Part shown: piece by piece, positions 51,604 to 60,672 of the stretch
Numbering within the stretch: position 1 is the stretch's first letter
How the letters are laid out: the number at the start of each line of letters is the position of its first letter
DNA from: Iamia majanohamensis
Lineage (GTDB): Bacteria > Actinomycetota > Acidimicrobiia > Acidimicrobiales > Iamiaceae
Assembly: GCF_028532485.1 (NCBI RefSeq)
Contig: NZ_CP116942.1
Span: 3,038,001 to 3,102,000 of the forward strand
Direction: 5' to 3'
DNA: 64,000 nt
The notes under the pieces: generated by a model
Databases searched by the model: none
Told to the model about the DNA's origin: nothing
Seen by the model: the letters and a program-made list of their open reading frames with translations, nothing else
Program-made: the position numbers and the translations under genes

Positions 51604-53036
51604 GGGAGCAGGGCCCCTGGCGGGAGCTCGACGCACCGGCGACCGCCTTCGCCGCCGGCGCCCAGCACACCCTCTACAGCGGGGTCGAGCTGGCCGACCA
51701 CGGCCTCTTCTACCCGTTCCAGTGGGACCCCGACGCCCAGCGCGTGCGGTACATGGACGCCTTCCCGGCGCCCGCCCCGGTGTGGGAGCAGCTGGCGGGC
51801 GAGGGGGCCCGGACCCTCGCCGTCGACCCCTACGAGAGCCGGGCGCCGGAGGGGCCGGTCCCCGGCGCCCTGGTCTGCGGGTGGCAGCTCCACGACCGGG
51901 TCGTGCTGCGGGAGTGGTCGTGCCCCGAGGGCACCCACGACCGCCTCGAGCACCTCTTCGGGGCACCGGAGCCCGTCGACGAGGTCTTCGGCCCCCACAC
52001 CGCGGGCGAGATGCTCGGGCTGCGCCGCCGCCTGCTCGGCGCGCCGGGCCGGGTGGCCGACGCCGTCGAGCTGCTGCTCGGCGACGGCCCCTACGACCTG
52101 TCGTGGACGACCTTCTGCGCGGCCCACGTGGCCGGCCACCAGTTCTGGGACCTGTCCCAGATCGAGGCCGACGGGCTCACCGCCGATGCCGAGCGGGTCC
52201 TCGCCGACACCCTCGACGACGTCTACGTCGCCGTCGACGCCGCCCTCGGGCGGGTGGTGGCCGCCCTGCCCGAGGGCACCGACCTGATGGTCGTCTCGCC
52301 CGTGGGCATGGAGGTGAACACCAGCCGGGCCGACCTGCTGCCCGAGATCCTGCGGGCCATCCTCGACCCCCAGCCCGCCACCCCGGAGGGCGAGGCCGGC
52401 GGGTCGCCCAGCTCGATCTGGCGGCTCCGGGCCGCGGTGCCGAGCGACCTGCGGGCCCGGGTGGCCGGCGCCCTGCCCGAGCGGATCGCCCTCGACCTCA
52501 CCAGCCGGCTGGAGATGCGGGGCATGGACTGGTCGGCCACCCGGGCCTTCGCCCACCCGGCCGAGAACCAGGGCTACGTGCGGCTCAACCTCCGCGGTCG
52601 CGAGCGCGACGGCATCGTCGACCCGGCCGACGCCGATGCCCTCCTCGACGAGATCGCGGACGGCGTGCGCAGCTTCCGCCACCTCGACGGCAGCCCGGCG
52701 GTGGCCTCCGTCGAGCGGGTGGCCGACCGCTTCGGCTCCGGTGACCGGGCCCACCTGCTCCCCGACCTCCTCGTGCGCTGGGTCGACACCCCGGCGACCG
52801 CGCTCGACGGCCTGCGCTCGGAGCGCTTCGGCACCGTGCGGCGCCACGGCGTCGGCAGCGGCCGCTCCGGGAACCACACCGAGGGCGACGCCTGGGCCCT
52901 GGTCGTCCCCGGCCGGTCGCGCCTGGTCGAGCCGGAGGGGCCGTCCCGCCTCGAGGACGTGGCCGCCACCGCCCTGGCCCTCGCCGGCGGCGACCCCTCG
53001 TCGACCCCCGGCACCCCCCTCCTCGCCCCCCACTGA
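51513..53036 (+). CDS. Alkaline phosphatase/phosphodiesterase superfamily protein
   Basis: 507 aa. The N-terminus VLAICQFDAASASVLRRLLDDGRLPTLSGL has the metal-ligand Asp of the AlkP superfamily. TAFAAGAQHTLYSGVELADHGLFYPFQWDP supplies the Thr/Ser nucleophile region and the GxxxxxHG block. Later VVSPVGMEVNTS and SGNHTEGDAWALV match the D/H metal sites. Probable type I phosphodiesterase or sulfatase-like enzyme acting on glycan or lipid; no signal peptide, which is unusual for a surface role. GTG 51513 has AGGAGA upstream and begins exactly at the first beta strand. Confidence 0.8.
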   Translation: MLAICQFDAASASVLRRLLDDGRLPTLSGLREQGPWRELDAPATAFAAGAQHTLYSGVELADHGLFYPFQWDPDAQRVRYMDAFPAPAPVWEQLAGEGARTLAVDPYESRAPEGPVPGALVCGWQLHDRVVLREWSCPEGTHDRLEHLFGAPEPVDEVFGPHTAGEMLGLRRRLLGAPGRVADAVELLLGDGPYDLSWTTFCAAHVAGHQFWDLSQIEADGLTADAERVLADTLDDVYVAVDAALGRVVAALPEGTDLMVVSPVGMEVNTSRADLLPEILRAILDPQPATPEGEAGGSPSSIWRLRAAVPSDLRARVAGALPERIALDLTSRLEMRGMDWSATRAFAHPAENQGYVRLNLRGRERDGIVDPADADALLDEIADGVRSFRHLDGSPAVASVERVADRFGSGDRAHLLPDLLVRWVDTPATALDGLRSERFGTVRRHGVGSGRSGNHTEGDAWALVVPGRSRLVEPEGPSRLEDVAATALALAGGDPSSTPGTPLLAPH

Positions 53037-53042
53037 CCCGAG

Positions 53043-53084
53043 ACCGCCACCCTGGTGGCCGCCGGCGCCCCTCGGGGTGGCGGT
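53043..53084. terminator. Hairpin between convergent glycan genes
   Basis: ACCGCCACCC (53043-53052) pairs exactly with GGGTGGCGGT (53075-53084) around a 22-nt loop, seven nt after the phosphodiesterase stop and facing the GT2 stop at 53112. Confidence 0.5.
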
Positions 53085-53111
53085 GTGCGGGGTCGGCGGG
53101 GTGTGCGGGGG

Positions 53112-53975
53112 TCAGCGGCGGCGGGCGGCCCAGGCCTCCCGGGCCACGCCGGTGGCGGTGGCCACCTGGGCCAGCAGGACGAGGGCGCCGGCGCGCCCGC
53201 CCTCGCCGAAGCCCCGGTGCACCAGGTCCCGGTAGAACGACGGCGGCTGCAGGCGCCGGCCCTCGGTGCCGGCGTGCACCCGGTGGGCGCCGCGGCCGTA
53301 GCGCTGCTGCTGGCGCCAGAACCGCACCAGGTCGAGGTCCTGGTGGTGGTCGACCCCCGCCTCGGGGACCCAGGTCAGGGCGATGCCGTCGGCGGCCAGG
53401 CGGGCGCACCACTCCCGGTCCTCCCCCGCCGCCAGCGGGTAGTCCTCGTCGAAGGGGTGGGCGGCCAGCACCTCCCGGCGGGCGGCGACGTTGCTGGTGG
53501 GGGCGAAGCCCACGTGGCCCCGCCCGTCGGCCGAGGCGTCGGTGAGGTGGTTGGTCACGGCCTGGGACGCGGCGGCGACAGCGACGCCGGGGCGGCCGTT
53601 GCGGGTGGGGCCGGCGACCACGTCCGCCCCGTCGGCGAGGGCGGCGGCCAGGGCGGCCACCCATCCGGGACCCGGGCGGCAGTCGTCGTCGGTGAGGCAG
53701 ACGACCGGGCCGCGAGCGGCGCGCGCACCGAGGTTCCGGGCCGCCGCCGGGCCCCGGCCCTCCCCCCGCACCAGGCGGGCGCGGTCTGCGCCCTCGACGA
53801 CCCGGGCCACGGCGTCGGCGTCGGTCGAGCCGTCGTCCACCACGACCACCTCGAACGACGTGGCGTCCTGGGCCTCAAGGGCGCGGAGGCAGGCCGCAAG
53901 GGCGTCGGGCCGGTCGCGGCTGGGCACGACCACCGACGCCGCCGGCCCGTCGGAACCAGTCCCCGCCCCGCTCAC
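53112..53975 (-). CDS. Family 2 glycosyltransferase
   Basis: 287 aa. AASVVVPSRDRPDALAACLRALEAQDATSFEVVVVDDGSTDADAVARVV, then GPAAARNLGARAARGPVVCLTDDDCRPGPGWVAAL (DDD for the DxD) and FDEDYPLAAGEDREWCARLAADG (catalytic ED) identify a GT-A transferase. The C-terminus (RVHAGTEGRRLQPPSFYRDLVHRGFGEGGRAGALVLLAQVATATGVAREAW) is amphipathic. GTG start within the flippase stop (GTGA), so it is coupled to lipid-linked oligosaccharide export. Confidence 0.9.
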   Translation of the reverse strand: MSGAGTGSDGPAASVVVPSRDRPDALAACLRALEAQDATSFEVVVVDDGSTDADAVARVVEGADRARLVRGEGRGPAAARNLGARAARGPVVCLTDDDCRPGPGWVAALAAALADGADVVAGPTRNGRPGVAVAAASQAVTNHLTDASADGRGHVGFAPTSNVAARREVLAAHPFDEDYPLAAGEDREWCARLAADGIALTWVPEAGVDHHQDLDLVRFWRQQQRYGRGAHRVHAGTEGRRLQPPSFYRDLVHRGFGEGGRAGALVLLAQVATATGVAREAWAARRR

Positions 53976-55375
53976 GTGGCGACCACGGCGACGCCCAGGA
54001 CCACGACCGCCCCCACGGCGGTGACCGCCGGCAGAGCCCGTCCGGCCAGGCCCGGGAGCAGGACGAGGGAGGCGACCAGGCCGGCTGCGGCGGCGGCCAG
54101 GACGGCCACCAGTCCCCCGGTGGCCCCCCAGGCGGGGACGGCGAGCACGGCCGTCAGGGTGAAGGCGACGGCGCCGACCGCGCCCCCGGCCAGCGCGGCC
54201 TCGGGACGGGAGCGCAGGATCGAGCCCTGCACCGCGAGGGAGTGCAGCGGGGCCAGGACCACCACCGCCAGGGCGGGGCCGAAGGTGGCGGCGGCGCCGG
54301 CGTAGTCCGCCCCGAAGGCGGCGGGCACGACGGCGTCGGCGAGGAGGGCGCCGAGCACGGCGGCCGGGAGGATCAGGCCGAGCAGCCCCCCGGCCAGGCG
54401 CCGGAGGGCGGCCTCGGCGCCCGGGGCGATGGTGACGGCGGCACCCGAGGTGGTCGCCGTGCCCTCCCGGCGCACCCCGAGGTGGGGCAGGCACACGGTG
54501 AACGCCTGGAGCACCGCGTAGGTCGCGCCCAGGGCGATGCCGGTGGCCAGCGAGGCGTACCCGGTCTGCACCGCGGAGCCGGCCAGGGCGGCCACGGCCA
54601 GGACCCCACCCCGCTGGGTGGCCTGGACCAGCGCCGCCGCGGTGGCCTGCACGGCCCCGAACCGGAGGGCACCGGCGGGCAGGGCCACCGGCGGGTGCTC
54701 GCCCCGCAGCCCGGGACCGACGGCCACCACGGCGAAGGCGCAGGCCACCGCCCCGGCGACCACCAGGGCCACGACGGCACCGGTCGGCCCGGCCTCGGCG
54801 TGGAGCACGAGCACGGCCGCCACGAGCACGGTGTTCTGGAGGGGGAAGCGGGCGCTCCAGGCCCCCGTCCGACCCAGCCCCAGGCCGACCTGGAGCAGCA
54901 GGCTGGCGGCCACGTTGAGGGCGAGGGCGACGGCGACGAGCGCGGTCTCGAGGGGCGGGAGCACGTCGGGACGCACCGCTGCCCCCACGGCGGCGACCAC
55001 GGCCATGGCCGCCAGCTGGACGGCTCGTCCCCGGGCCAGGCGGGCGCCCAGGGCGCGGGCCAGGCCGACGCGGTCCTCGGGCGGGGCCACGGGCACGTAG
55101 CGGGTCATCACCGCCGGGCCGCCCAGGGTGAGGGCGAGGGAGCCGACGGTCACGATGGTGAGGGGCACGGCGAAGCGCCCGTAGTCGAGCGGGCCGAGGG
55201 CGCGCGGCACCACCGTCGCCAGCAGCACGAGGGTGACCAGCTCGACGGCCTTGCCGACCATGCTCCCGGCCACCGCGGCCCGCAGCGGCGAGCGCGCCGG
55301 GGCCACCGACCCCTCGGCGGTCGTCGCCGGGGTCCCCGGGCCCGCCACCGGCAGCGCGCGGGCCCGCAGAGGCAT
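53972..55375 (-). CDS. Polysaccharide flippase (Wzx/MATE-like)
   Basis: 467 aa with about 12-14 hydrophobic helices. MVGKAVELVTLVLLATVVPRALGPLDYGRFAVPLTIVTVGSLALTLGGPAVMTRYV is the typical N-terminus of oligosaccharide flippases (RALGPxxYGxFA). It moves a polyprenyl-linked glycan across the membrane. ATG 55375 lies 6 nt after TAGCGT. Followed by the GT2 gene with a GTGA overlap. Confidence 0.88.
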   Translation of the reverse strand: MPLRARALPVAGPGTPATTAEGSVAPARSPLRAAVAGSMVGKAVELVTLVLLATVVPRALGPLDYGRFAVPLTIVTVGSLALTLGGPAVMTRYVPVAPPEDRVGLARALGARLARGRAVQLAAMAVVAAVGAAVRPDVLPPLETALVAVALALNVAASLLLQVGLGLGRTGAWSARFPLQNTVLVAAVLVLHAEAGPTGAVVALVVAGAVACAFAVVAVGPGLRGEHPPVALPAGALRFGAVQATAAALVQATQRGGVLAVAALAGSAVQTGYASLATGIALGATYAVLQAFTVCLPHLGVRREGTATTSGAAVTIAPGAEAALRRLAGGLLGLILPAAVLGALLADAVVPAAFGADYAGAAATFGPALAVVVLAPLHSLAVQGSILRSRPEAALAGGAVGAVAFTLTAVLAVPAWGATGGLVAVLAAAAAGLVASLVLLPGLAGRALPAVTAVGAVVVLGVAVVAT

Positions 55376-55381
55376 CGACGC

Positions 55382-55387
55382 ACGCTA
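55382..55387 (-). promoter_or_regulatory. -10 hexamer TAGCGT, leaderless spacing
   Basis: Minus strand, 6 nt before ATG 55375 of the flippase gene. Confidence 0.5.
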
Positions 55388-55439
55388 GTGGAGGCCCTCC
55401 CCGACCCCCCGGTGGTCCCGTCGGCCCACCGGCCCGACC

Positions 55440-55490
55440 CGTACTGGCACGCGAGCACGACGCATCCCGGCCCCGAACGCGCGCCACTTC
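55440..55490. repeat. 51-nt inverted-repeat family, copy in - orientation
   Basis: Sits in a 56-nt block (from 55435) identical at 55 of 56 positions to the block at 55533-55588. One arm carries a C where the other copy has T. Confidence 0.65.
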
Positions 55491-55537
55491 CCGGGGGGGC
55501 GTGGGGCGTCCCACCGAGGGCGGCCCCCGGACCGACC

Positions 55538-55588
55538 CGTACTGGCACGCGAGCACGACGCATCCCGGCCCCGAACGCGTGCCACTTC
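55538..55588. repeat. 51-nt inverted-repeat family, copy in - orientation
   Basis: Exact 9-bp inverted arms TGGCACGCG (55543-55551) and CGCGTGCCA (55576-55584). Lies 98 bp from its twin; a weaker GGGGYGTCCCACC block follows each copy. Confidence 0.65.
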
Positions 55589-55651
55589 GGCGGGGGCACG
55601 GGGTGTCCCACCAACGGTGGCCCAGCCGACCCCGGGCGGGGACGGCGTCCG

Positions 55652-56455
55652 TCAGCCGGCGGCGAGGCGGCCGGAGACGACCGCCGCCGCGGCCGAGGTG
55701 CCGACCGCGGTGGTGGGGGCGCCGTCGGGACCGGTGGTGGCCACGCTCGCGCCCGGGGCCACCACGTCGAGGGTGCGCTCGCCGCGGTTGCTCGCCCCCA
55801 GCAGCTCGCCGTCGCCGTCCCCCGCGCCCACCACGACCACGCACGGCAGCGCCGCCACCGGGGCCCAGGACGGGTCGTCGTCGAGGTCTCGGCCCTCGTT
55901 GCCCGCGGCCAGCACGACCACTGCGCCCTCACGATCGGCCCGGCGCAGCGCGGCGACGAGCGGGGGGTGCCCGGCGGGGACCTCGGCGCTGACGTTGACG
56001 ACCTCGGCCCCCTCGTCGACGGCCCGGGCCACGCCTGCGGCCAGCCGGTCGGCCGGGGCGCGGCCGTCCTCGTCGAGCACCCGGACGTCGAGCAGGCGCG
56101 CCTCGGGGGCACGGTCGGCCACGATGCCGGCCATGGCCGTGCCGTGGGGGTCGGGCCGACCGGCCTCCTCGCCGGTGAGGTCGATCCGGGGCGCGGCCAG
56201 GCGCGGCACCACGACCGGCAGGGGGACGACGCCGGAGTCGATCACGGCCACGACGGGCTCGGGGCTGGTCCGCCGGTCGCAGCTGGGGTCGAGGCCGTCG
56301 TCGGGTGAACCCGCGCCGGCCACGGCGACGGCCAGCCCGCCGACGACCAGCCCCCCGAGGGCGACCACGACGAGGGCGGGACGGCGCCACCGGCTCCCGG
56401 GGGTGGCCGGCGGAGGAGCGGGTGCACCGCCGCGGGCGTCCGCCGCGCCCGTCAC
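55652..56455 (-). CDS. Minimal membrane-anchored subtilase (S8 family)
   Basis: 267 aa, short for a subtilase. One N-terminal TM helix (ALVVVALGGLVVGGLAVAVAG, about 27-47) places the catalytic domain outside. The full catalytic set is present: Asp73 (VAVIDSG), His104 (DPHGTAMAGI), oxyanion Asn186 (AAGNEGRD), Ser254 (GTSAAAAVVSG). The chain ends only 13 residues after Ser254, so the usual helices after the active site are missing. No pro-domain is evident. The GTG overlaps the stop of the 1,406-aa gene before it (GTGA); the large protein is a likely substrate or partner. Confidence 0.85.
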   Translation of the reverse strand: MTGAADARGGAPAPPPATPGSRWRRPALVVVALGGLVVGGLAVAVAGAGSPDDGLDPSCDRRTSPEPVVAVIDSGVVPLPVVVPRLAAPRIDLTGEEAGRPDPHGTAMAGIVADRAPEARLLDVRVLDEDGRAPADRLAAGVARAVDEGAEVVNVSAEVPAGHPPLVAALRRADREGAVVVLAAGNEGRDLDDDPSWAPVAALPCVVVVGAGDGDGELLGASNRGERTLDVVAPGASVATTGPDGAPTTAVGTSAAAAVVSGRLAAG

Positions 56456-59400
56456 GAGGACCCCTGGGCCCGGGCCCAGATGGAGGCGACCTGGGCTGCG
56501 CTGAGGGCGGTGGGCACCACCGCGGCGTCCGCCATCCACCCCCCCAGGGCGTCCGACGACTGCACCGGGTCCCACCCGAGGGTCACGGGCTCCGAGCCGG
56601 CGGTGATGGCCCCGGTCCCGGGCGCGGAGCCCACCGGCTGGCCGTCGACGTAGGCGGTCACGGTCGCGCCGTCGTAGGTGCCCACGAGCAGGTGCCAGCC
56701 GCCGTCGGAGAGCGCCGCGGTCCAGGGGGCGGTGACGGCGCCGCCGGGCAGCCCGACGGTGAAGGCGCCCGAGGACACCGCACCGCCGGAGGTGCCGAGG
56801 GTGAGCTCGAAGCCCGTCCCCGTGCTGTCGGTGCGGTCGTTGGCGATCACCCGGGGGGCGCCCGTCGCGTCCGACGCCAGCTTCACGAAGGCGGCGACGG
56901 TGAGGGCGCTGCCGGTGGTGGCGGGGTCGACCGACGACGGCGCGGTGACGTGGGTGGAGCTCCCGTCCAGCTGGAGCCCGCCGTTGCCCGGGCAGCCGGC
57001 GAGGGGGCCCGGGGTCTGGTCGTAGGCCGCGGCCGAGGTGATGGTGGCGGTGTTGCCGTGGCCGGAGGCGTCGGCCGCCGTGCTGGACCGGTCGTCGAGC
57101 GGCCACAGGGCGGCCGCCTTCGCAGCCAGGTCGAGGTCCGGCAGGCTGCAGGCCGGCGGCTGGGTGGTCGTGGTGGTCGAGGGGCTCGTCGTCGTGGTCG
57201 TGGTGCTGGTCGTCGTCGAGGTCGACGTCGACGGGGCGGTGGTGGTCGTGGTGGTGGTGGTCGGCGGCGGGGCGGGGGCCACGAACAGCGGCGTGGGGGC
57301 GGGGACGTCCTGGCCGGCACCGGTGAGGGTGTCGTGGGCGACGACCAGGGCGGCCGGGTCGGCACCGGCGGCGGTGTCGACCCGGAGCACCAGGGCCTCG
57401 GCCCCCGAGGCGTCGGCGTCGCCGTCCGCGGTCAGGTCGACCTGCAGCTGCGAGCCGCCGGAGGCCACGGTGACCGGCGTCGGGGTGGGTCCGTCGGACC
57501 CCGCGCCGGGCTCGGCCACCGCCGTCCCGCCGACCGTGGTGGGCAGCGGCCGGTCCCACGTGGAGCCGACGGAGATGTCCTGGGCCCCCGGTGTGGAGGC
57601 CGCCGGGTAGGCGTTGGCCTGCCAGGTGCCGTAGGGGAAGGTGCCGAGGTGGTCGAGGTCCCAGGCGTAGATGGTGCTGCAGCCGTCGGGGCCGGTCGGG
57701 GCGGTGACCTCGAAGCCCGCGGTGACCGACTCGCCGGCGGCGGTCGACAGCGGGGCGTCGGAGGAGGCCGCCACGTAGGTGCCGTCGAGGTCCGACGGGG
57801 TGCAGGTCGAGGCCACCGACGGCGCGCCGATCCCCTCCAGGGACCCGCTCGGCGCGGGTGGAGGTGAGGGCGGCGGTGCCGCCGGACCGGGCGACGGGCA
57901 GCCGTCGTCGCCGAGGCAGAGGGCATCGGTGGTGGGCAGCGCGTTCTCGAGCACGTAGAGGAACGAGCCGCTGCCGATCGTCAGGGCGACGACGACCAGC
58001 GCGGGGTGCCCGTCGCCGGGCGGGGTGGCCAGCATGGCGTACTGGTCGGGGTCGAAGCCCTTGTACTTGGTCGTGGTCTCGGTGGGGTTCTGGCACGTGT
58101 CGTAGGTCGACTCCGGGTCGTAGCGCGGGACGGTCTCTCCGTCGACCTCCGACAGCGCCGTCAGCACCTCGACCCCCAGCAGGTCGCCTGACACCGGGCT
58201 CTGGTACCCGAGGCAGCCGCCGGTGTAGACGTTGCCGCCGACGGTGGCCATCCCAGCGATCTGCCCCCCCTCGTCCACCGGTTCGCCGTACACGAGCGTG
58301 GCGCCGGTCGTTGCGTCGACCTGGGCCTGGGCCCCGTTGGCCAGCCCCACGTAGACGGCGTCGCCCACCGTCGTGAGGCCCTGGGCGTCGGACCCGAAGC
58401 CGCCGTCGTGGACCGTCGTCCACGTCCCGGCGCAGTCGGTCAGGGTGCAGCGAGTGATCCACCCGTCCTCGAAGCCGACGAACAGGTAGGTGTCGTTCGC
58501 GGTCATGGAGGTGACGTCGACGCCGTCGGGCCAGTCGACGTCGACCTCGTCGGGGTCGCCGTCGCCCCCGTAGGCCCACAGCCGGTCGGTGCCCGCGAGG
58601 TAGAGCAGGCCGTCGCCGTCGGGGGCCATGTGGCCGACCGGCTGGGACAGCTCGGCCACCTCCTCTGGGAGCGGGGTCGAGGCCGTGGTGTCGGTGCCGA
58701 ACACGTACCCGTCCTCGTCCGCCCAGACCACGGTGTTCCCCAGGGCACCCATCGCGGTGACCCCGGCCTCGGCGGTGGACCAGGTGTCGAGAGCGGCGAA
58801 GTCGGTGATCTCCGACAGGTCACCGTCGGCGTCGCCGGCCCACACCCGGCCGTCCTCGGTGGTGGCCAGCGCCGTGATCGGGGCGTCGGGCTGGACCTGG
58901 GCCACCACCTCGTAGCCGGCGCCGGCCAGGTCGTCGGCCGCCGAGGTCTCCTGGGCGTCGGCGTTGGGGGCGGCCGCGACCGGTGGGCACAGAGCGTTGT
59001 CGGGGCCGCAGAGGTCGGTGCCGGGGACGGTGACCTCGGGCTGGTCGGCGACCTCGTCCGCGGTGGGGACGCAGGTCGAGAGCGGGGTGAAGGGGCACTG
59101 CGGCTGGGTGCTCCAACGGACGTCGATCAGGTTGTTGGCCGAGCCGCCGCAGCCCGTCCCGCAGGCCACGGTCGCGGCCTGCTCGAGCGACGGGCGGAAG
59201 GCGAGGGGCTCCCCCGGCCCGTCGAGGACGGCGGCGGCCACGCCGGTCGAGGGGACGGTCTGGACGTTGTTCGTGACCGGGCTCCCCCCGGCCGAGGCCG
59301 AGTCGTAGGTGAGGTCGAGGCCGTCGGTCTGGTCGCCCCAGCCGATGCTGGTCATGGCCCCGGCCGGCTCGGCCGCGGTGAGGCTGAGGACGTTGGCGAA

Positions 59401-60672
59401 CGACGCGCAGCTGTCGGTGGCCGCCTCGTAGAGGCTGTCGGCCAGGCCGAGCAGGGCCGTGACCGGCACCCCGGAGGCCATCTCGAGGGCGACGCCCAGC
59501 TCCTCGCCGAAGGCCTCGGACACGACGGCGGCGCCCTGGAAGATGCCGGACTGGACGCCCGGCGTGGAGACCCCGAACCAGCCCGCGGCGGACAGCACCA
59601 CCGACGACGCGTACTCCTGGGCCACGTCGGGCGCGGTGCGGCCCAGGCCGTCGTCGGCGTTCACCTGCTGGGTCACCGAGGCCCCCGGGGGGACGGTGCC
59701 CGGCGGGAGGTCGTCCTCCACGTCCCAGCCGTTCAGCATCGAGAAGCCCTGGGGGTTGGAGCCGTCGCCCTGGTCGATGCACTCGACCGGCGAGCCGGCG
59801 AGGGCGATGTCGGTGGCGTAGGCGTCGGTGTCGGCCTGCCGGCTCCAGTCGCCCAGGTCGTAGACCTGGTGCTCGTCCTGGGCCACGGTGCCGTCGGGGC
59901 CGTAGATGCCGAGCTGGGTCGCGTTGGTGACGGTGATGGTGGAGTCGTCGGTGATGGCCGCGCTCTCGGTCACGACGTCGGCGCCGGTCCAGGCCCGACC
60001 TTGGGCCCAGTCGTAGGTCCCGTCGACCACCTTCCAGTCGCGCAGCTGCTGGACGTCGATGTCGATGTGGCGGAGCGCCGCCTCGCGGTCGTCGGCATCG
60101 GACGAACCCAGGCCCTGGTCGTGCAGGTAGTCCCGGATCTTCGGGGGGATGCGGACCGAGTAGCGGCTCGAGGTGGTGTCGTCGGTCAGCTCGCGGTCGT
60201 CGACGGCCTGGCGGAAGGTGGGCGTCAGGCGGATCGGGCCCGATGGGGCCACGTGCTCGGTGACCATCACCGTCACCTGGGCCATGTCGGGCTTGGCGTC
60301 GGCATCGGGCGAGCCCGGCCGGGCCCGGCCGGTGTGGGCCACGGAGTAGTCGATGCCGAAGGTCACCTGGAGGGAGCCGTCGTCGTTGTCGCTGACGTGG
60401 ACGTCCTCGGACAGGCGGGGCATGGGCATCGCCAGGTCGCCGTCCTCGTCGAGGACCTCGTTGGTCTCGGGTCCGGCGTCGCCGCCCTCCCAGGGGGACC
60501 ACACCACCACCCCGGCCGCCACCAGCACGAGGGGCAGGGCGATGGCCAGGACCCGCACCGGCCTCGGCTGCCGGGACCAGCGGCCCACCGCCGACGCGCG
60601 CCTCCCGCGGTGCCGACGCCAGGGGAGGCGCCGGGCCCGGGTCGCAGGGCTGGGCTCGGTCGCCTCGTCCAC
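56452..60672 (-). CDS. Giant exported protein: TM anchor, beta-propeller-like region, Thr-rich linker, C-terminal LamG
   Basis: 1,406 aa. A basic N-terminus and one TM helix (VRVLAIALPLVLVAAGVVVW, about 42-61) suggest a signal anchor. Residues about 65-560 are an unrecognised extracellular region. Residues about 600-930 carry repeated propeller-like phrases (ITALATTEDGRVWAGDADGDLSEI, VTAMGALGNTVVWADEDGYVFGTD, VGHMAPDGDGLLYLAGTDRLWAYGG, LTTVGDAVYVGLANGA). A Pro and then a Thr/Ser-rich linker (TTTTTTTTAPSTSTSTTTSTTT) leads to a C-terminal concanavalin/LamG fold (AALWPLDDRSSTAADASGHGNTATITSA ... WHLLVGTYDGATVTAYVDGQPVGSA). GTG 60672 follows GGGAGGG. Coupled to the subtilase. Function unknown; a surface adhesin or sensor is possible. 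Confidence 0.75.
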   Translation of the reverse strand: MDEATEPSPATRARRLPWRRHRGRRASAVGRWSRQPRPVRVLAIALPLVLVAAGVVVWSPWEGGDAGPETNEVLDEDGDLAMPMPRLSEDVHVSDNDDGSLQVTFGIDYSVAHTGRARPGSPDADAKPDMAQVTVMVTEHVAPSGPIRLTPTFRQAVDDRELTDDTTSSRYSVRIPPKIRDYLHDQGLGSSDADDREAALRHIDIDVQQLRDWKVVDGTYDWAQGRAWTGADVVTESAAITDDSTITVTNATQLGIYGPDGTVAQDEHQVYDLGDWSRQADTDAYATDIALAGSPVECIDQGDGSNPQGFSMLNGWDVEDDLPPGTVPPGASVTQQVNADDGLGRTAPDVAQEYASSVVLSAAGWFGVSTPGVQSGIFQGAAVVSEAFGEELGVALEMASGVPVTALLGLADSLYEAATDSCASFANVLSLTAAEPAGAMTSIGWGDQTDGLDLTYDSASAGGSPVTNNVQTVPSTGVAAAVLDGPGEPLAFRPSLEQAATVACGTGCGGSANNLIDVRWSTQPQCPFTPLSTCVPTADEVADQPEVTVPGTDLCGPDNALCPPVAAAPNADAQETSAADDLAGAGYEVVAQVQPDAPITALATTEDGRVWAGDADGDLSEITDFAALDTWSTAEAGVTAMGALGNTVVWADEDGYVFGTDTTASTPLPEEVAELSQPVGHMAPDGDGLLYLAGTDRLWAYGGDGDPDEVDVDWPDGVDVTSMTANDTYLFVGFEDGWITRCTLTDCAGTWTTVHDGGFGSDAQGLTTVGDAVYVGLANGAQAQVDATTGATLVYGEPVDEGGQIAGMATVGGNVYTGGCLGYQSPVSGDLLGVEVLTALSEVDGETVPRYDPESTYDTCQNPTETTTKYKGFDPDQYAMLATPPGDGHPALVVVALTIGSGSFLYVLENALPTTDALCLGDDGCPSPGPAAPPPSPPPAPSGSLEGIGAPSVASTCTPSDLDGTYVAASSDAPLSTAAGESVTAGFEVTAPTGPDGCSTIYAWDLDHLGTFPYGTWQANAYPAASTPGAQDISVGSTWDRPLPTTVGGTAVAEPGAGSDGPTPTPVTVASGGSQLQVDLTADGDADASGAEALVLRVDTAAGADPAALVVAHDTLTGAGQDVPAPTPLFVAPAPPPTTTTTTTTAPSTSTSTTTSTTTTTTSPSTTTTTQPPACSLPDLDLAAKAAALWPLDDRSSTAADASGHGNTATITSAAAYDQTPGPLAGCPGNGGLQLDGSSTHVTAPSSVDPATTGSALTVAAFVKLASDATGAPRVIANDRTDSTGTGFELTLGTSGGAVSSGAFTVGLPGGAVTAPWTAALSDGGWHLLVGTYDGATVTAYVDGQPVGSAPGTGAITAGSEPVTLGWDPVQSSDALGGWMADAAVVPTALSAAQVASIWARAQGSS

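Noticed and set aside
55435..55588. Possible CRISPR array
   Set aside because: Only two repeats 98 bp apart, and related copies occur elsewhere in inverted orientation; no cas genes.
57170..57260. Simple GTGGTCGTGGTG-type microsatellite as an independent repeat element
   Set aside because: It is the coding sequence of the Thr-rich linker in the LamG protein, not a separate element.
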